Part shown: positions 53,833-62,306 of the stretch, piece by piece
Layout: each line of letters begins with the position of its first letter
Numbering within the stretch: the stretch's first letter is position 1
Source: Psychrobacter sp. JCM 18900
GTDB taxonomy: Bacteria > Pseudomonadota > Gammaproteobacteria > Pseudomonadales > Moraxellaceae
Length of the DNA stretch: 64,000 nt
Reading direction: 5' to 3'
NCBI RefSeq assembly: GCF_904846625.1
Contig: NZ_CAJHBL010000001.1
Location: forward strand, 310,001 to 374,000
Notes under the pieces: model-generated
What the model was told of the DNA's origin: nothing
The model's input: only the letters and a program-made list of their open reading frames with translations
Database searches by the model: none
Program-made: the position numbers and the translations under genes

Positions 53833-54456
53833 GTGACTAATTATTTTTCTAAACTTGCAGGTATTACGATACTAGGTAGTGTGATGGCAGGCTCTCTATT
53901 GGGCTGTCAGCCAAACAACGATACCGATGCAGTGGCATCTGAAGAAGCACCAATAGATAATCACGCCGAGCATGAACAAGGTCATGAACAAGGTCATGAA
54001 ATGCATGACGATAAAGAGCATGAAGAGCATGAAGAGCATGAAGAGCATAGTGATATGGAACACGATCATGAAGGGCCTAATCATGAAGATCATAGTCATG
54101 AAAGTCATAGCCACGAAGAACATACGCACGCAGGTCATGATCATGCAACACACGCCAGCAGCAGCACCCCTTTCTCTTGTGAGCCTACTGCTACTATCGG
54201 CGTTTCTTATCATAGCGACAGTACACCACAGACAGCGCATTTGCTCATCGATGGTATTGAATACGATTTGACAGCTACTACGAATAGTGAAACTGATGCT
54301 GATAAGGGCATCTATACTAGCGATATTGGATTAGATGATACCCACGGCATCATCTGGCAAGTAAATGGAGACAAAGCGACGTTGCTTAATAAGACACTGG
54401 ACAGCGATGTCGCTATCGACAAGGAAGACGTAATTTTTAACTGTCAAAAGTCTTAA
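53833..54456 (+). CDS. Histidine-rich lipoprotein with MliC-like C-terminal domain
   Basis: I start at GTG 53833, 8 nt after GAGGA; the frame also opens at a TTG at 53818. The 207-aa precursor has a lipoprotein signal with lipobox SLLGC (Cys at about residue 25). Residues 40-115 are an unusually His/Glu/Asp-rich region with repeats such as HEQGHEQGHE and EHEEHEEHEEH and then HSHESHSHEEHTHAGHDHATH, which could bind many zinc, nickel or copper ions. The C-terminal domain (about 120-207) starts FSCEPTATIGVSYHSD and ends DVIFNCQKS; two cysteines at its ends, a Y-D-L-x strand and the WQVNGDKATLLNK strand resemble MliC/PliC lysozyme inhibitors. Metal buffering or a metal-loaded protective lipoprotein is an inference. 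No metal transporter is adjacent. Confidence 0.75.
   Translation: MTNYFSKLAGITILGSVMAGSLLGCQPNNDTDAVASEEAPIDNHAEHEQGHEQGHEMHDDKEHEEHEEHEEHSDMEHDHEGPNHEDHSHESHSHEEHTHAGHDHATHASSSTPFSCEPTATIGVSYHSDSTPQTAHLLIDGIEYDLTATTNSETDADKGIYTSDIGLDDTHGIIWQVNGDKATLLNKTLDSDVAIDKEDVIFNCQKS
53971..54048 (+). repeat. In-frame codon repeats within the histidine-rich lipoprotein gene
   Basis: A 12-bp unit CATGAACAAGGT is repeated at 53971 and 53983, and further on a 9-bp GAGCATGAA unit recurs from about 54016 to 54048. Both encode His/Glu repeats and could change copy number by slippage. Confidence 0.8.
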
Positions 54457-54472
54457 TATAGTTGATTCAATA

Positions 54473-54548
54473 TAATTTGGATACAGGCAAGGCAAGTGAA
54501 AGCACTACCAATAGTAGGCTAAGCGATACTCACACTGTATCCAATTTA
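54473..54548. repeat. Palindromic intergenic element, candidate dispersed repeat
   Basis: Terminal inverted repeats TAATTTGGATACAG (54473-54486) and CTGTATCCAATTTA (54535-54548) match in 13 of 14 positions. Inside is a CTAC-caata-GTAG palindrome. The core GAAAGCACTACCAATAGTAG (54498-54517) and its extension are 21 of 27 identical to 42362-42388. The 76-bp size fits a REP or MITE-like sequence. Confidence 0.55.
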
Positions 54549-54720
54549 TAGGGCATTAACTCTAGTCAAAGAAGTCTAAAATGAGTACAAGGCAGCCGAC
54601 TACAGATTGTACAAATAGTACCTCTAAGGAAAGTAACGCCGTAGCCGTTTAGTAGTTCTCTGACTATATAGCTGTACCAAGGTTGCTATTTTGCTATGCT
54701 AGAGGTTCCCTTGGTTCCGG

Positions 54721-56145
54721 ATGTTTAATATGCTAAGTACACCAACCTCTTTGTCGTCCCCTACCACACAATGGTCACATCTTCTCAATTCACAACGTCT
54801 TGGTGCTTCCAAAAAATTTAACGCCAATACCAGTACTCGCTCTCAGTTTCACAAAGACTATGACAGACTGGTATTTTCTCACTCTTTTCGTCAGTTAAAT
54901 CAGAAAACCCAAGTCCATCCATTGACCAATCAGCTCGGTATTCATACGCGCCTGACTCACTCGCTAGAAGTTTCTTCTATTGGTCGCTCTTTGGGAATGA
55001 TGGCCGCCGAAAAAATTCATGACGCATTAGGTAGCGGCCTACCAGCAGGAGTCTCACCAGCAGATGTCGGCGTGATTGTACAAGCGGCTTGTCTCGCTCA
55101 TGACATTGGTAATCCGCCTTTTGGCCATGCTGGAGAGTATGCGATTCGTGATTGGTTTAGACAACCTGAACCGCAAGCAATTTTGCAAAATTTAAGCAGC
55201 AACGAGCGATTAGACTTACTGGCATACGAGGGTAATGCTCAAGGGTTTCGCCTATTGGCACGTAATGAGCATCATCCTGACAAGGGTGGCATGCGACTTA
55301 CCTGTGCCACGCTAGGCGCCTTTATGAAATATCCGTGGTTTGCGACTCACAGCAACGATGTCAATGACAACCATTATAATGTGCAAAAATTTGGCTGCTT
55401 TTATAGCGAAGCGTCTCAACTAGAAGAGTTAGCTGCGTGTTTGCATTTGCCACGCTCAGAACAACACGATGGCTTTGCGCGCCATCCATTGGCTTATCTA
55501 CTAGAAGCGGCAGATGATATCTGTTATGCGCTAATCGATTTAGAAGATGGCATCAATCTGAATATGCTAACCTATAGCGAAGTCGCTACGATATTTTATG
55601 AGCTGATTGGTGAACGTCCGAGCAGTGTAAACCTACCAACGCATATATCTGTCAGACAAAGCCTCGCCTCCTTGCGGGCACGAGCCATGATGCGTTTGGT
55701 CAATACCGTTACCGATGCTTTTGTAGCCAACAGTGATGCATTGCTAGCTGGCACATTACAAGGTAGCCTATTTGCCCATTGCGATACCAGTGTACAAAAT
55801 GGTATCAATCAAGCTAAGCAACTGGCACGCGAAAAAATATTTAATCATCCGAGCAAAGTAAGAATGGAGCTGATGGCCAATCAATGCCTGCATAGCCTAT
55901 TGAATGCCTTTATGCCACTCGCTTGGACAGGGTCTCAATATGCTACTATGCAGCCGCCGATGTCTTTTGAGCAGCAACGTCTGTTAAGATTGCTACAGCC
56001 CCATCTTGACGAACATCGCCGCATATTGTCTGACGATATCTACCATAATGTCTTAAATATTTTGGATTTTATTACAGGTATGAATGACCACGAAGCATAT
56101 CGACTGGCGCAAGAATTGCAAGGCCATTGGGGCACAGTGGTTTAA
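54721..56145 (+). CDS. dgt: Deoxyguanosinetriphosphate triphosphohydrolase (dGTPase)
   Basis: 474-aa HD-domain enzyme that hydrolyses dGTP (or other dNTPs) to nucleoside and triphosphate. The N-terminus shows DYDRLVFSHSFRQLNQKTQVHP and TRLTHSLEVSSIGRSL (His of HD motif at about 81), then CLAHDIGNPPFGHAGEYAI (HD pair at about 127-128) and further LLEAADDICYALIDLEDGI with the metal-binding aspartate. The length is close to the type-1 dGTPase of Escherichia (505 aa). Start uncertain: ATG at 54721 or at 54730, the latter with GGAT in position. The symbol follows the E. coli gene; nucleotide preference is not known from sequence alone. Confidence 0.92.
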   Translation: MFNMLSTPTSLSSPTTQWSHLLNSQRLGASKKFNANTSTRSQFHKDYDRLVFSHSFRQLNQKTQVHPLTNQLGIHTRLTHSLEVSSIGRSLGMMAAEKIHDALGSGLPAGVSPADVGVIVQAACLAHDIGNPPFGHAGEYAIRDWFRQPEPQAILQNLSSNERLDLLAYEGNAQGFRLLARNEHHPDKGGMRLTCATLGAFMKYPWFATHSNDVNDNHYNVQKFGCFYSEASQLEELAACLHLPRSEQHDGFARHPLAYLLEAADDICYALIDLEDGINLNMLTYSEVATIFYELIGERPSSVNLPTHISVRQSLASLRARAMMRLVNTVTDAFVANSDALLAGTLQGSLFAHCDTSVQNGINQAKQLAREKIFNHPSKVRMELMANQCLHSLLNAFMPLAWTGSQYATMQPPMSFEQQRLLRLLQPHLDEHRRILSDDIYHNVLNILDFITGMNDHEAYRLAQELQGHWGTVV

Positions 56146-56249
56146 AAGACCAGTACAGGTTTAGTAAATGAACACGAATGACGTATTTCAGTCGTATTTA
56201 TGCGTTGAAATGAGTATGATAAACACCTACCGGACAATTTTGAAATATT

Positions 56250-56930
56250 ATGAGCAGTCGCGAACAAAAAAAACTTCAAACTCGGCACGCCTTTTTTAAT
56301 GCTGTGCTCGATTTATGTATGACTGGGCAATCTTTTAGCTCTATCAGTCTCAGACAAGTAACACGCGAGGTTGGCGTTGTGCCGACGGCGTTTTATCGCC
56401 ATTTTGATGATATGGAGTCACTCGGGCGCGCTTTGGTCATTGAGGAATTGGGCGGTACGTTAGCCACGTTAAGTGATAGCCTGCAGATTGGCCGCAAACG
56501 TAGTTTCGATCGTCAAATCGCAAAAAGCATTCAGCTATTCTTGTATATGGTCAGCGATCAGCCTTATTACTGGCAGTTCTTGGTCAGTGAGCGTTATGGT
56601 GGGTCAGAAGCAGTACGAAAAGCCATTAATGAGTTGATTAAGATACATGCTCAAGGTTTGGCCGACGACTTAGCGTTGCAGCCAGCGTTTACCCATATCA
56701 ATGCTTATGACCGTCGCCTATTGGCTGAGGCTGGCGTAAATATGTTCTTCTCTTGGATTATTGATTGGCTAGAGCTGACCTACACGGAAGATCATGATGA
56801 TGAGATTGATCTAAACGAAATCGAAGAAAACAAACAGCTGATGCTGCATAACTGTACTCGTCAAGCACAGATGCTTTTTTACGGGGCTTATAATTGGAAG
56901 TCTAGCGAAGAAACACGCCTCAAAGACTAA
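56250..56930 (+). CDS. TetR-family regulator, FabR/DesT-like
   Basis: 226 aa. The HTH (about 10-55) reads SSISLRQVTREVGVVPTAFYRHFDDMESLG, which in shorter parts (SLRQVTREVGV and PTAFYRHFDDMESLG) closely follows FabR of E. coli and DesT of Pseudomonas, regulators of unsaturated fatty acid synthesis that sense acyl-CoA or acyl-ACP. The helical C-terminal domain has YYWQFLVSERYGGSEAVRKAI, again as in FabR. No fatty acid gene (desaturase, fabA/B) is adjacent, so the role is only suggested. No clear RBS is seen. Its stop lies 22 bp from that of gspK, which converges on it. Confidence 0.85.
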   Translation: MSSREQKKLQTRHAFFNAVLDLCMTGQSFSSISLRQVTREVGVVPTAFYRHFDDMESLGRALVIEELGGTLATLSDSLQIGRKRSFDRQIAKSIQLFLYMVSDQPYYWQFLVSERYGGSEAVRKAINELIKIHAQGLADDLALQPAFTHINAYDRRLLAEAGVNMFFSWIIDWLELTYTEDHDDEIDLNEIEENKQLMLHNCTRQAQMLFYGAYNWKSSEETRLKD

Positions 56931-56951
56931 ATACGATCTCAATACCCTCTG

Positions 56952-58025
56952 CTAAAAGCTCGGACGAAATGCCCATAGTCGCTGTGTCACTACTTTGACT
57001 TCCTTGGGCATTTTACCGTTTACCTCACTACTATTACTCGCCTGATTATTATTAGCAGCCTGACTACTATTAACTACTTGATTATTATCAACGACAGTTT
57101 TACTGATCAAGACTGTGGCAAAACGCTCTCTCGCCTGACCGACAGTTGCATTATCAGTCGCTGTGATAAGCGCCATAAATGCTTGGCTATCAACGGCAAG
57201 CATGGGTGTTAAAGCTTTTCGTTGCTCATCATTTAGACTGCCAAATATCGGTAATTGCCATACTGCATCAATAGACGTCAGCGCCTGCTGTGCGCGCATA
57301 TCTACCAGTGCTTGCATCTGTTGGCTGTTAGCACCATCAACTAGTGCGGCTAACAATACGGGACTGGCAGTATTGATATTAATAGGCACATAATAAGGCA
57401 CCGCAGTAAGATAGGGCCGTAATACTGATAATGTCTCAGCGCTCACCCCTTTCACTTCTAGTAGCTGATCGATACTAACAAAAGGCTGATTTGGCAGAGC
57501 ATCTGTTGCTACAGCGTTTGACTGCTGCGCATATACCGTACTTTCGTTACCGCCATCTTGATATACCTCGCCGTCTACATCTTGCCAATCAAGTATAGCA
57601 ATAGCAATAGCAATATCAGGCTCTAGATTTAGTTGCGTGAGTAGTCGTTGGAATACTGCTAAAGCAGTGGTGTTGGCCGACCCATTTTGATACAAGTTAT
57701 TAATGTTAAAACGACCAGACTCATCGCGTAGCTCAATGCTGACACTGTGACTAGCCAATGTATAAGGTGGTATAGACTGCGCCCAGATATCTTGCGCACT
57801 ATCCGTATCATTGAGGTTGCTATCAGCGCGAAGCATCGTCACTGCTAGCTGTTGACCTGCATCGATATCTTGCAGCAACTGATTTTGATCGAACAACAGA
57901 CCACTACGCCTAATTGCGATTTTTTGGCTAGCAAGCATCGACCCTGCAACCACAGTAATACTGACTACCAATAATAAGATAGTCAGCAGTGCAACACCGC
58001 GTTGAGAGTTCGCAGTCATCGACAT
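56952..58025 (-). CDS. gspK: Type II secretion minor pseudopilin GspK
   Basis: Tip pseudopilin of the type II secretion pilus, inserted in the inner membrane by its first helix. 357 aa. A prepilin peptidase site is visible: QRG followed by VALLTILLLVVSITVVAG; position +5 is Thr, not Glu, which is normal for GspK. The large alpha-helical domain is recognised by ELRDESGRFNINNLY (about 100-115), ILDWQDVDGEVYQDGG, FVSIDQLLEVKGVSAETLSVLRPYLT and PININTASPVLLAALVD. The C-terminal 60 residues include an Asn/Ser/Gln-rich tract, not typical of the family. AAAGG precedes the ATG, 48 bp after gspJ. The gene ends the gspHIJK unit. Confidence 0.92.
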   Translation of the reverse strand: MSMTANSQRGVALLTILLLVVSITVVAGSMLASQKIAIRRSGLLFDQNQLLQDIDAGQQLAVTMLRADSNLNDTDSAQDIWAQSIPPYTLASHSVSIELRDESGRFNINNLYQNGSANTTALAVFQRLLTQLNLEPDIAIAIAILDWQDVDGEVYQDGGNESTVYAQQSNAVATDALPNQPFVSIDQLLEVKGVSAETLSVLRPYLTAVPYYVPININTASPVLLAALVDGANSQQMQALVDMRAQQALTSIDAVWQLPIFGSLNDEQRKALTPMLAVDSQAFMALITATDNATVGQARERFATVLISKTVVDNNQVVNSSQAANNNQASNSSEVNGKMPKEVKVVTQRLWAFRPSF

Positions 58026-58073
58026 ACATAGCCTTTGTTATTGAGCAATTGATGCATTCTAACTACTACCTTC

Positions 58074-58901
58074 TCAATTATTCGTTCCTAAATTGCTATT
58101 ATTGTCACTACTACCACCACCACCACTACCGCTGTTGTCATTATTAGCATTATCATTGTTACTACCATCTGTATTATTGACTGTGCTTTGACTATTGCTA
58201 TGCGATATCGGTTGCGGGGCGAGTGCCCATTGCCAAGTGATTGGCATATCTTGGTATGTAAAGCTAACCGCGACTCCTTTCGGCAATAGAACAGCTGTGG
58301 GCTTGGAATTCGCTGTATTCGCTGATTGTTTCACCGCTGTATTTATACTACCGCCACTGTTAGCGTCATCGCTCGGAAATCTGGTACTTAGCTCTGGTAG
58401 ATAGGCTTGCCAGCTTCCTGCTGTGACACCTTCGAGTAATACGCTGTCCAAGCTGACGCTGTCACGCCCGCCTTCCATACTGGTATATTGGCGACGTATC
58501 AAACGCTCATCCGCAAAAATATATTCGATACGTTGAAGGCTATTGCTACTCTGATATCTTGGATCAGGATCGGCAAAACGTACAAAGCTGACATGCTCGC
58601 TATCTAAGCTCATAAAGGGCTTAGGCGCTATTTTGTTTATTTGCTCGCTTGATTGGGGTTTATTGTTTGCTACACTAACACTTTGAGTGGTCGACGCTTG
58701 ATAAGGGATAATTTGACCCATGTCTTGCTGTAACTGTAAATAAGCGTACTGCAGGACAGCCAGATTGTCAGCATGAAATTGCGCGCGCTCACGAGCACGG
58801 TTGACCCCATCAAATACCTGCCAGCCTGCAACGGCTAGCATCGCAAATATTGCCATAGCAACCATTAGCTCAAGCAGTGTGAAACCACGCTGATGTCTCA
58901 C
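58074..58901 (-). CDS. gspJ: Type II secretion minor pseudopilin GspJ
   Basis: 275 aa. It starts at a GTG that overlaps the gspI stop in GTGA, so translation is coupled. The prepilin signal is very short (MRHQRG), then FTLLELMVAMAIFAMLAVAG with Glu at +5. The family region LQQDMGQIIPYQ and the segment with VSLDSVLLEGVTAGSWQAYLPEL follow, with VSFTYQDMPITWQWAL near the end. The C-terminal 40 residues are a Ser/Asn/Asp/Gly low-complexity tail (SGSGGGGSSDNN), not in other GspJ. It is expected to form the GspI-J-K tip complex. Confidence 0.92.
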   Translation of the reverse strand: MRHQRGFTLLELMVAMAIFAMLAVAGWQVFDGVNRARERAQFHADNLAVLQYAYLQLQQDMGQIIPYQASTTQSVSVANNKPQSSEQINKIAPKPFMSLDSEHVSFVRFADPDPRYQSSNSLQRIEYIFADERLIRRQYTSMEGGRDSVSLDSVLLEGVTAGSWQAYLPELSTRFPSDDANSGGSINTAVKQSANTANSKPTAVLLPKGVAVSFTYQDMPITWQWALAPQPISHSNSQSTVNNTDGSNNDNANNDNSGSGGGGSSDNNSNLGTNN

Positions 58902-59407
58902 AGACCGCCCCCTGCCTGCTCGCTATTACGTGTTGTGCTTAGACCACTTAAATCCAAACTGCCCGTATCTTGCTCAGTATTACTTAGCATCACAGTGATA
59001 TCACTGACCGATGTGCGCGTCTGTCCATCTATAATAGGCGAAACTGCGATATTCACTTCTTTTAGAGCAGGTGTAATGGCATCACCAACTGTCATTGATA
59101 TTTGCCAATCACGCCCTTGAGCATTAACGGTTTGGGTGCGGTTGGCTGTCAGCCACGTCCCTTGAATACGTAAATCAGCGGCGGCATTTTGGGCGACGAA
59201 GTGAGCAAGTGTACGAGTACGCAATATATCAACTGAGCTCAGATACGCGCTACTGGCACGGCTCGCCGCGACGGCTACCACTGCCAAAATAGCCAGAGCA
59301 ACCATCACTTCGATAAGGGTAAAGCCGCTTTCTCGCCCAGACTTGAGTGGTATAGCTTTTGATGACATAGACTGACTTGTCATAGGAGGTTTATATAATT
59401 TAGTCAC
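58898..59407 (-). CDS. gspI: Type II secretion minor pseudopilin GspI
   Basis: 169 aa. The start is GTG 59407, which overlaps the gspH stop (TAGTG) and has AGGGG 6 nt upstream. An internal ATG at 59383 lacks an RBS, as the sequence before it is CCTCCT. The leader is about 28 residues, then ESG followed by FTLIEVMVALAILAVVAVAAS with Glu +5. The mature domain has the small pilin fold, with SSVDILRTRTLAHFVAQNAAADLRIQ typical of GspI (the QNxxA/LR pattern). The 4-nt overlap with gspJ shows tight coupling. Confidence 0.9.
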   Translation of the reverse strand: MTKLYKPPMTSQSMSSKAIPLKSGRESGFTLIEVMVALAILAVVAVAASRASSAYLSSVDILRTRTLAHFVAQNAAADLRIQGTWLTANRTQTVNAQGRDWQISMTVGDAITPALKEVNIAVSPIIDGQTRTSVSDITVMLSNTEQDTGSLDLSGLSTTRNSEQAGGGL

Positions 59408-60231
59408 TAGAACCCCTGTCCGATTCGCATGCTACCATCTGGCATTATGGTAATCACCTCGCCCACTAAAAGCGAATCGTGAAGCACTTCAATGGTGACG
59501 GGCGTTGCTTGTCCTGTACCAAACCACAATACCTGCGGTACGTTTTGATCGCTAAACCAAGGCTGTAACGTTTGGGTTTGTCCCGTATTTTGTAGACCGC
59601 TAGAATCCAAACTTTGAACTCTAATACTTACGCCAGTAGGCAGTTCAGGTAAGCTAACACCCGACTCAACCTCCCAACTTGGCGTTGGTTTTTGCTCATC
59701 AGTAGAGTCTGATAAACCAGCCACCTCTGCCGACAGCTCCATAGCATTCTTAGGCTGACTGTCGGTGCTATCTGACGTCATCTTTGTTGTCTGATACGCA
59801 ACATATGGATTTGATAAGGTAACGATGACTGGCTCTACTTGACCTTGCTTATCTGCCTGCATACGCAAACCCATCGGCTGCATACGTTCAGCCGATAATA
59901 GTCGAACGTAGCTCAACGAATCGGTAAGATGCTCATAAAAAGCGCGGTTTTTGCGGGATTCGCTGCTACCGACAGACAAACTCATTATGCCAGCAAATAT
60001 AGACAAGATAACCACTACCACCACGATTTCCACCAATGTAAAACCAGCCTGTGTCCGACTGTTTATTGATGAGACTGATAATAAGTGATAAGCATCTCTT
60101 GATATGGAGGTGCAGCGGCGACAATGGTCTGTATGTCTTGTATCTAAGCAGCTTGGCCGAGGCGTTTGGTCAATTACAGTAAAAGAGCAAGTAGCCGCTG
60201 AACTGGACTGAGTCTTGACAGTGACCGGCAT
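59407..60231 (-). CDS. gspH: Type II secretion minor pseudopilin GspH with long N-terminal leader
   Basis: 274 aa, first gene of the unit. The pilin signal is QAG followed by FTLVEIVVVVVILSIFAGIM, but it begins only at about residue 62. Sixty-plus residues precede it, Ser/Thr/Cys-rich with PSCLDTRHTDHCRRCTS. There is no other ATG in frame before the pilin signal, and AGGTG 5 nt before the first ATG supports it. If this start is right, the leader is far longer than the usual 5-30. The mature part has SRKNRAFYEHLTDSLSYVRLLSAERMQPMGL, as in GspH, and an inserted Ser/Asp/Glu/Lys-rich loop. Function is pilus assembly initiation. Confidence 0.85.
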   Translation of the reverse strand: MPVTVKTQSSSAATCSFTVIDQTPRPSCLDTRHTDHCRRCTSISRDAYHLLSVSSINSRTQAGFTLVEIVVVVVILSIFAGIMSLSVGSSESRKNRAFYEHLTDSLSYVRLLSAERMQPMGLRMQADKQGQVEPVIVTLSNPYVAYQTTKMTSDSTDSQPKNAMELSAEVAGLSDSTDEQKPTPSWEVESGVSLPELPTGVSIRVQSLDSSGLQNTGQTQTLQPWFSDQNVPQVLWFGTGQATPVTIEVLHDSLLVGEVITIMPDGSMRIGQGF

Positions 60232-60442
60232 ATTGCACCTATAAGCCCAAGTTTAATTGTCGCAGAATGAGAAAGGGTTTTTGAAGAATATTAGAAGATA
60301 TGTGAATTAATACTGCAAATCGTGCTGCAATAGTAAGCATTGCAACACGATTTATTAAAGCCAAGAAAAGTTCACAACCCAAAAATTACTTGATAGTTTA
60401 TTAATAGTTCCTTTACTAAGAGCTACTTTACCAATAACTATT

Positions 60443-61126
60443 TTAGTAATTGGTATTGCGATGCTCTTCTGATTCAGTATCGATTTGCTCTACTAGCTCT
60501 TGCATATCCTCATCCATGACCTCTTCATCATCAGCAGGATAATGGCTTGGCAACTCTAGCACTTGCTGAACAAACGCATAACGCAGCGTATCACGGCGAC
60601 CTAAGTAGCGTTGGTAAAAGCTTGAGTTTAAGAGCCCTGCACCGCCCTGACCAATCGCCCAAATAGACGATAGATAATCACGAGTACTCAAATTACTGTG
60701 CTCATCTTTTAAGTATGCGCTAATAATATCAATCAAACGCTTCATGCGCTGGCGACGGATATCATATAACTCACCAAACAAACGATTGAGACCAGTCACT
60801 GATGCTGCCAGACGCTCTTCAATTTGGTTCAATAGCATGGCTTTTTGCGGATTGAATAATTGCTGGAAAATCATGCGGGCAACGCCTGCCGACGGGCAGT
60901 CATCAATACGGTTAATCTCAAACAATTGCTCTTCGTAACGAATAATAATACGCAGATAAAGCTCATCTTTACTGGAGAAATGCTTGTACAGGGTGCCTTT
61001 AGCCAAATCGAGCTGATCTGCCAAACTGTCTAAAGTGATATCACCATCGCCTGACTCAAGTAGCAATTGTTCTGCCATCGCTAAGATGTTCTCTTCTCGT
61101 GCCTTGAACTGGTGCTGACGACTCAT
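60443..61126 (-). CDS. TetR-family transcriptional regulator
   Basis: 227 aa. The HTH (about 9-55) contains ITLDSLADQLDLAKGTLYKHFSSKDELYLR (here in two parts: DSLADQLDLAKGTLYKHF and SSKDELYLRIIIRYEEQL). The helical ligand domain has RRQRMKRLIDIISAYLKDEHS and the C-terminus is acidic (EEVMDEDMQELVEQIDTESEEH). TAGGAGAG precedes the ATG. A palindrome at 61332-61347 lies in its own upstream region and is a likely operator. The gene lies between gspH and tatD on the same strand but is not related to secretion by sequence. Relatives of this type often control efflux or lipid genes, without proof here. Confidence 0.88.
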   Translation of the reverse strand: MSRQHQFKAREENILAMAEQLLLESGDGDITLDSLADQLDLAKGTLYKHFSSKDELYLRIIIRYEEQLFEINRIDDCPSAGVARMIFQQLFNPQKAMLLNQIEERLAASVTGLNRLFGELYDIRRQRMKRLIDIISAYLKDEHSNLSTRDYLSSIWAIGQGGAGLLNSSFYQRYLGRRDTLRYAFVQQVLELPSHYPADDEEVMDEDMQELVEQIDTESEEHRNTNY

Positions 61127-61331
61127 AATCTCTCCTAAAACATGACAAGATTAAGCATATGACCATCAATTATGTGCGTACATTTGGCAATGAGCGTATA
61201 AAACTATACAAGAACTGCTGAAATACCATAAAAGGGATATGCTTATATTTACAAATAGTCATTGATAATCATATAGTTACATTTAGTAAATCGAATACTA
61301 AAGGGGATTAAACTATACGACCATCACATAA

Positions 61332-61347
61332 ATGACTGACTGGTCAT
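61332..61347. promoter_or_regulatory. Candidate TetR operator
   Basis: ATGACTGACTGGTCAT has 5-bp inverted arms ATGAC / GTCAT around six bases and lies 206 bp upstream of the TetR gene start, between tatD and the regulator. The size and symmetry fit TetR-family sites. Confidence 0.45.
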
Positions 61348-61359
61348 AGCATAACCATT

Positions 61360-62148
61360 TTAGCGATACTGTGCCAGTAAATTTTCAAAGTTTTTTGCGG
61401 TTAATGCTCCAACCTCGTTATTATCACAACCGTACATATCTGCGATAAAGCTTGCGACGTAAGGTACGTAAGCAGGCTCATTGGGACGACCACGCTTAGG
61501 TACAGGCGCCAAATATGGACTGTCTGTCTCAATCAAGATTCTGTCTCTAGGCATGTGCCTTGCAGCATCTTGGATATTTTGGGCACTTTTGAAACTGACA
61601 ATGCCTGAGAAGGAGATATAAAATCCTAAATCTAAAGCACGTTTCGCAGTCTCCCAGTCTTCAGTGAAGCAATGAATAATACCATGCTCAGCGCCTTCAC
61701 TTTTTAAGATATCGATCGTATCTTCTTTTGCGTCACGCATATGGATGACAAGCGGTTTTTTTAGTTGCTGACTGGCATGGATATGACGTGCAAGACTAGC
61801 TTGCTGCTCTTTTTTATTTTCTGTAGACCAATAGTAATCTAGCCCTGTCTCGCCTATTGCCCATACATGCTCTTTATCAGCAGTTTCTATTAAACACTCA
61901 ACCGTCGCTGATTTCAGTACATCGATATCTTCACAGGGATGAATCCCTACACTCATCCCTAGATTTAGTGTCTCGTCACCGTAGGTGCTCACAATATTGG
62001 CAATCTCGTCATACTCCGCAAAATCACACATGATTGCCATTGCACGGGTAACATTAGCAGTTTTCATGGCGTCAATCGCACCAGATAATTTACCATCGTA
62101 TTTCGTCAAATCTAAACGGTTGAGGTGACAATGAGTATCTGTAAACAT
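61360..62148 (-). CDS. tatD: TatD-family metal-dependent DNase/hydrolase
   Basis: 262-aa TIM-barrel metallohydrolase. Metal ligands and motifs in order: FTDTHCHLNRL (His6, His8), AIGETGLDYYW (Glu at about 97), PLVIHMRDAKEDT (His at about 131), IIHCFTEDWETAKRALDLGFY and LIETDSPYLAPVPKRGRPNEP (Asp at about 210). Family members degrade DNA from 3' ends and can act in DNA repair or nucleotide recycling. They have nothing to do with Tat export despite the name. GAGATT precedes the ATG. It is on the same strand as gspE and 158 bp downstream of it. No unusual feature. Confidence 0.93.
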   Translation of the reverse strand: MFTDTHCHLNRLDLTKYDGKLSGAIDAMKTANVTRAMAIMCDFAEYDEIANIVSTYGDETLNLGMSVGIHPCEDIDVLKSATVECLIETADKEHVWAIGETGLDYYWSTENKKEQQASLARHIHASQQLKKPLVIHMRDAKEDTIDILKSEGAEHGIIHCFTEDWETAKRALDLGFYISFSGIVSFKSAQNIQDAARHMPRDRILIETDSPYLAPVPKRGRPNEPAYVPYVASFIADMYGCDNNEVGALTAKNFENLLAQYR

Positions 62149-62306
62149 AAATAATCTCGTTGTTGAAACTTTCTCAATTAAAAGTCTGGGAATTAAAAAT
62201 TTGAATTTTCATTATATTGATTGCTGTGAAGGAAGCTGTTTTCAAGTGACATCATATTTCCTACTTTTAAAAACCTATTCACTAATGCACGTCCTAATAC
62301 ATGAGA

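Noticed and set aside
53896..54240. 114-codon open frame on the minus strand, rich in Met and Phe
   Set aside because: It is antisense to the His/Glu-rich region; repeated CAT and GAA/GAG codons create long open antisense frames. No RBS.
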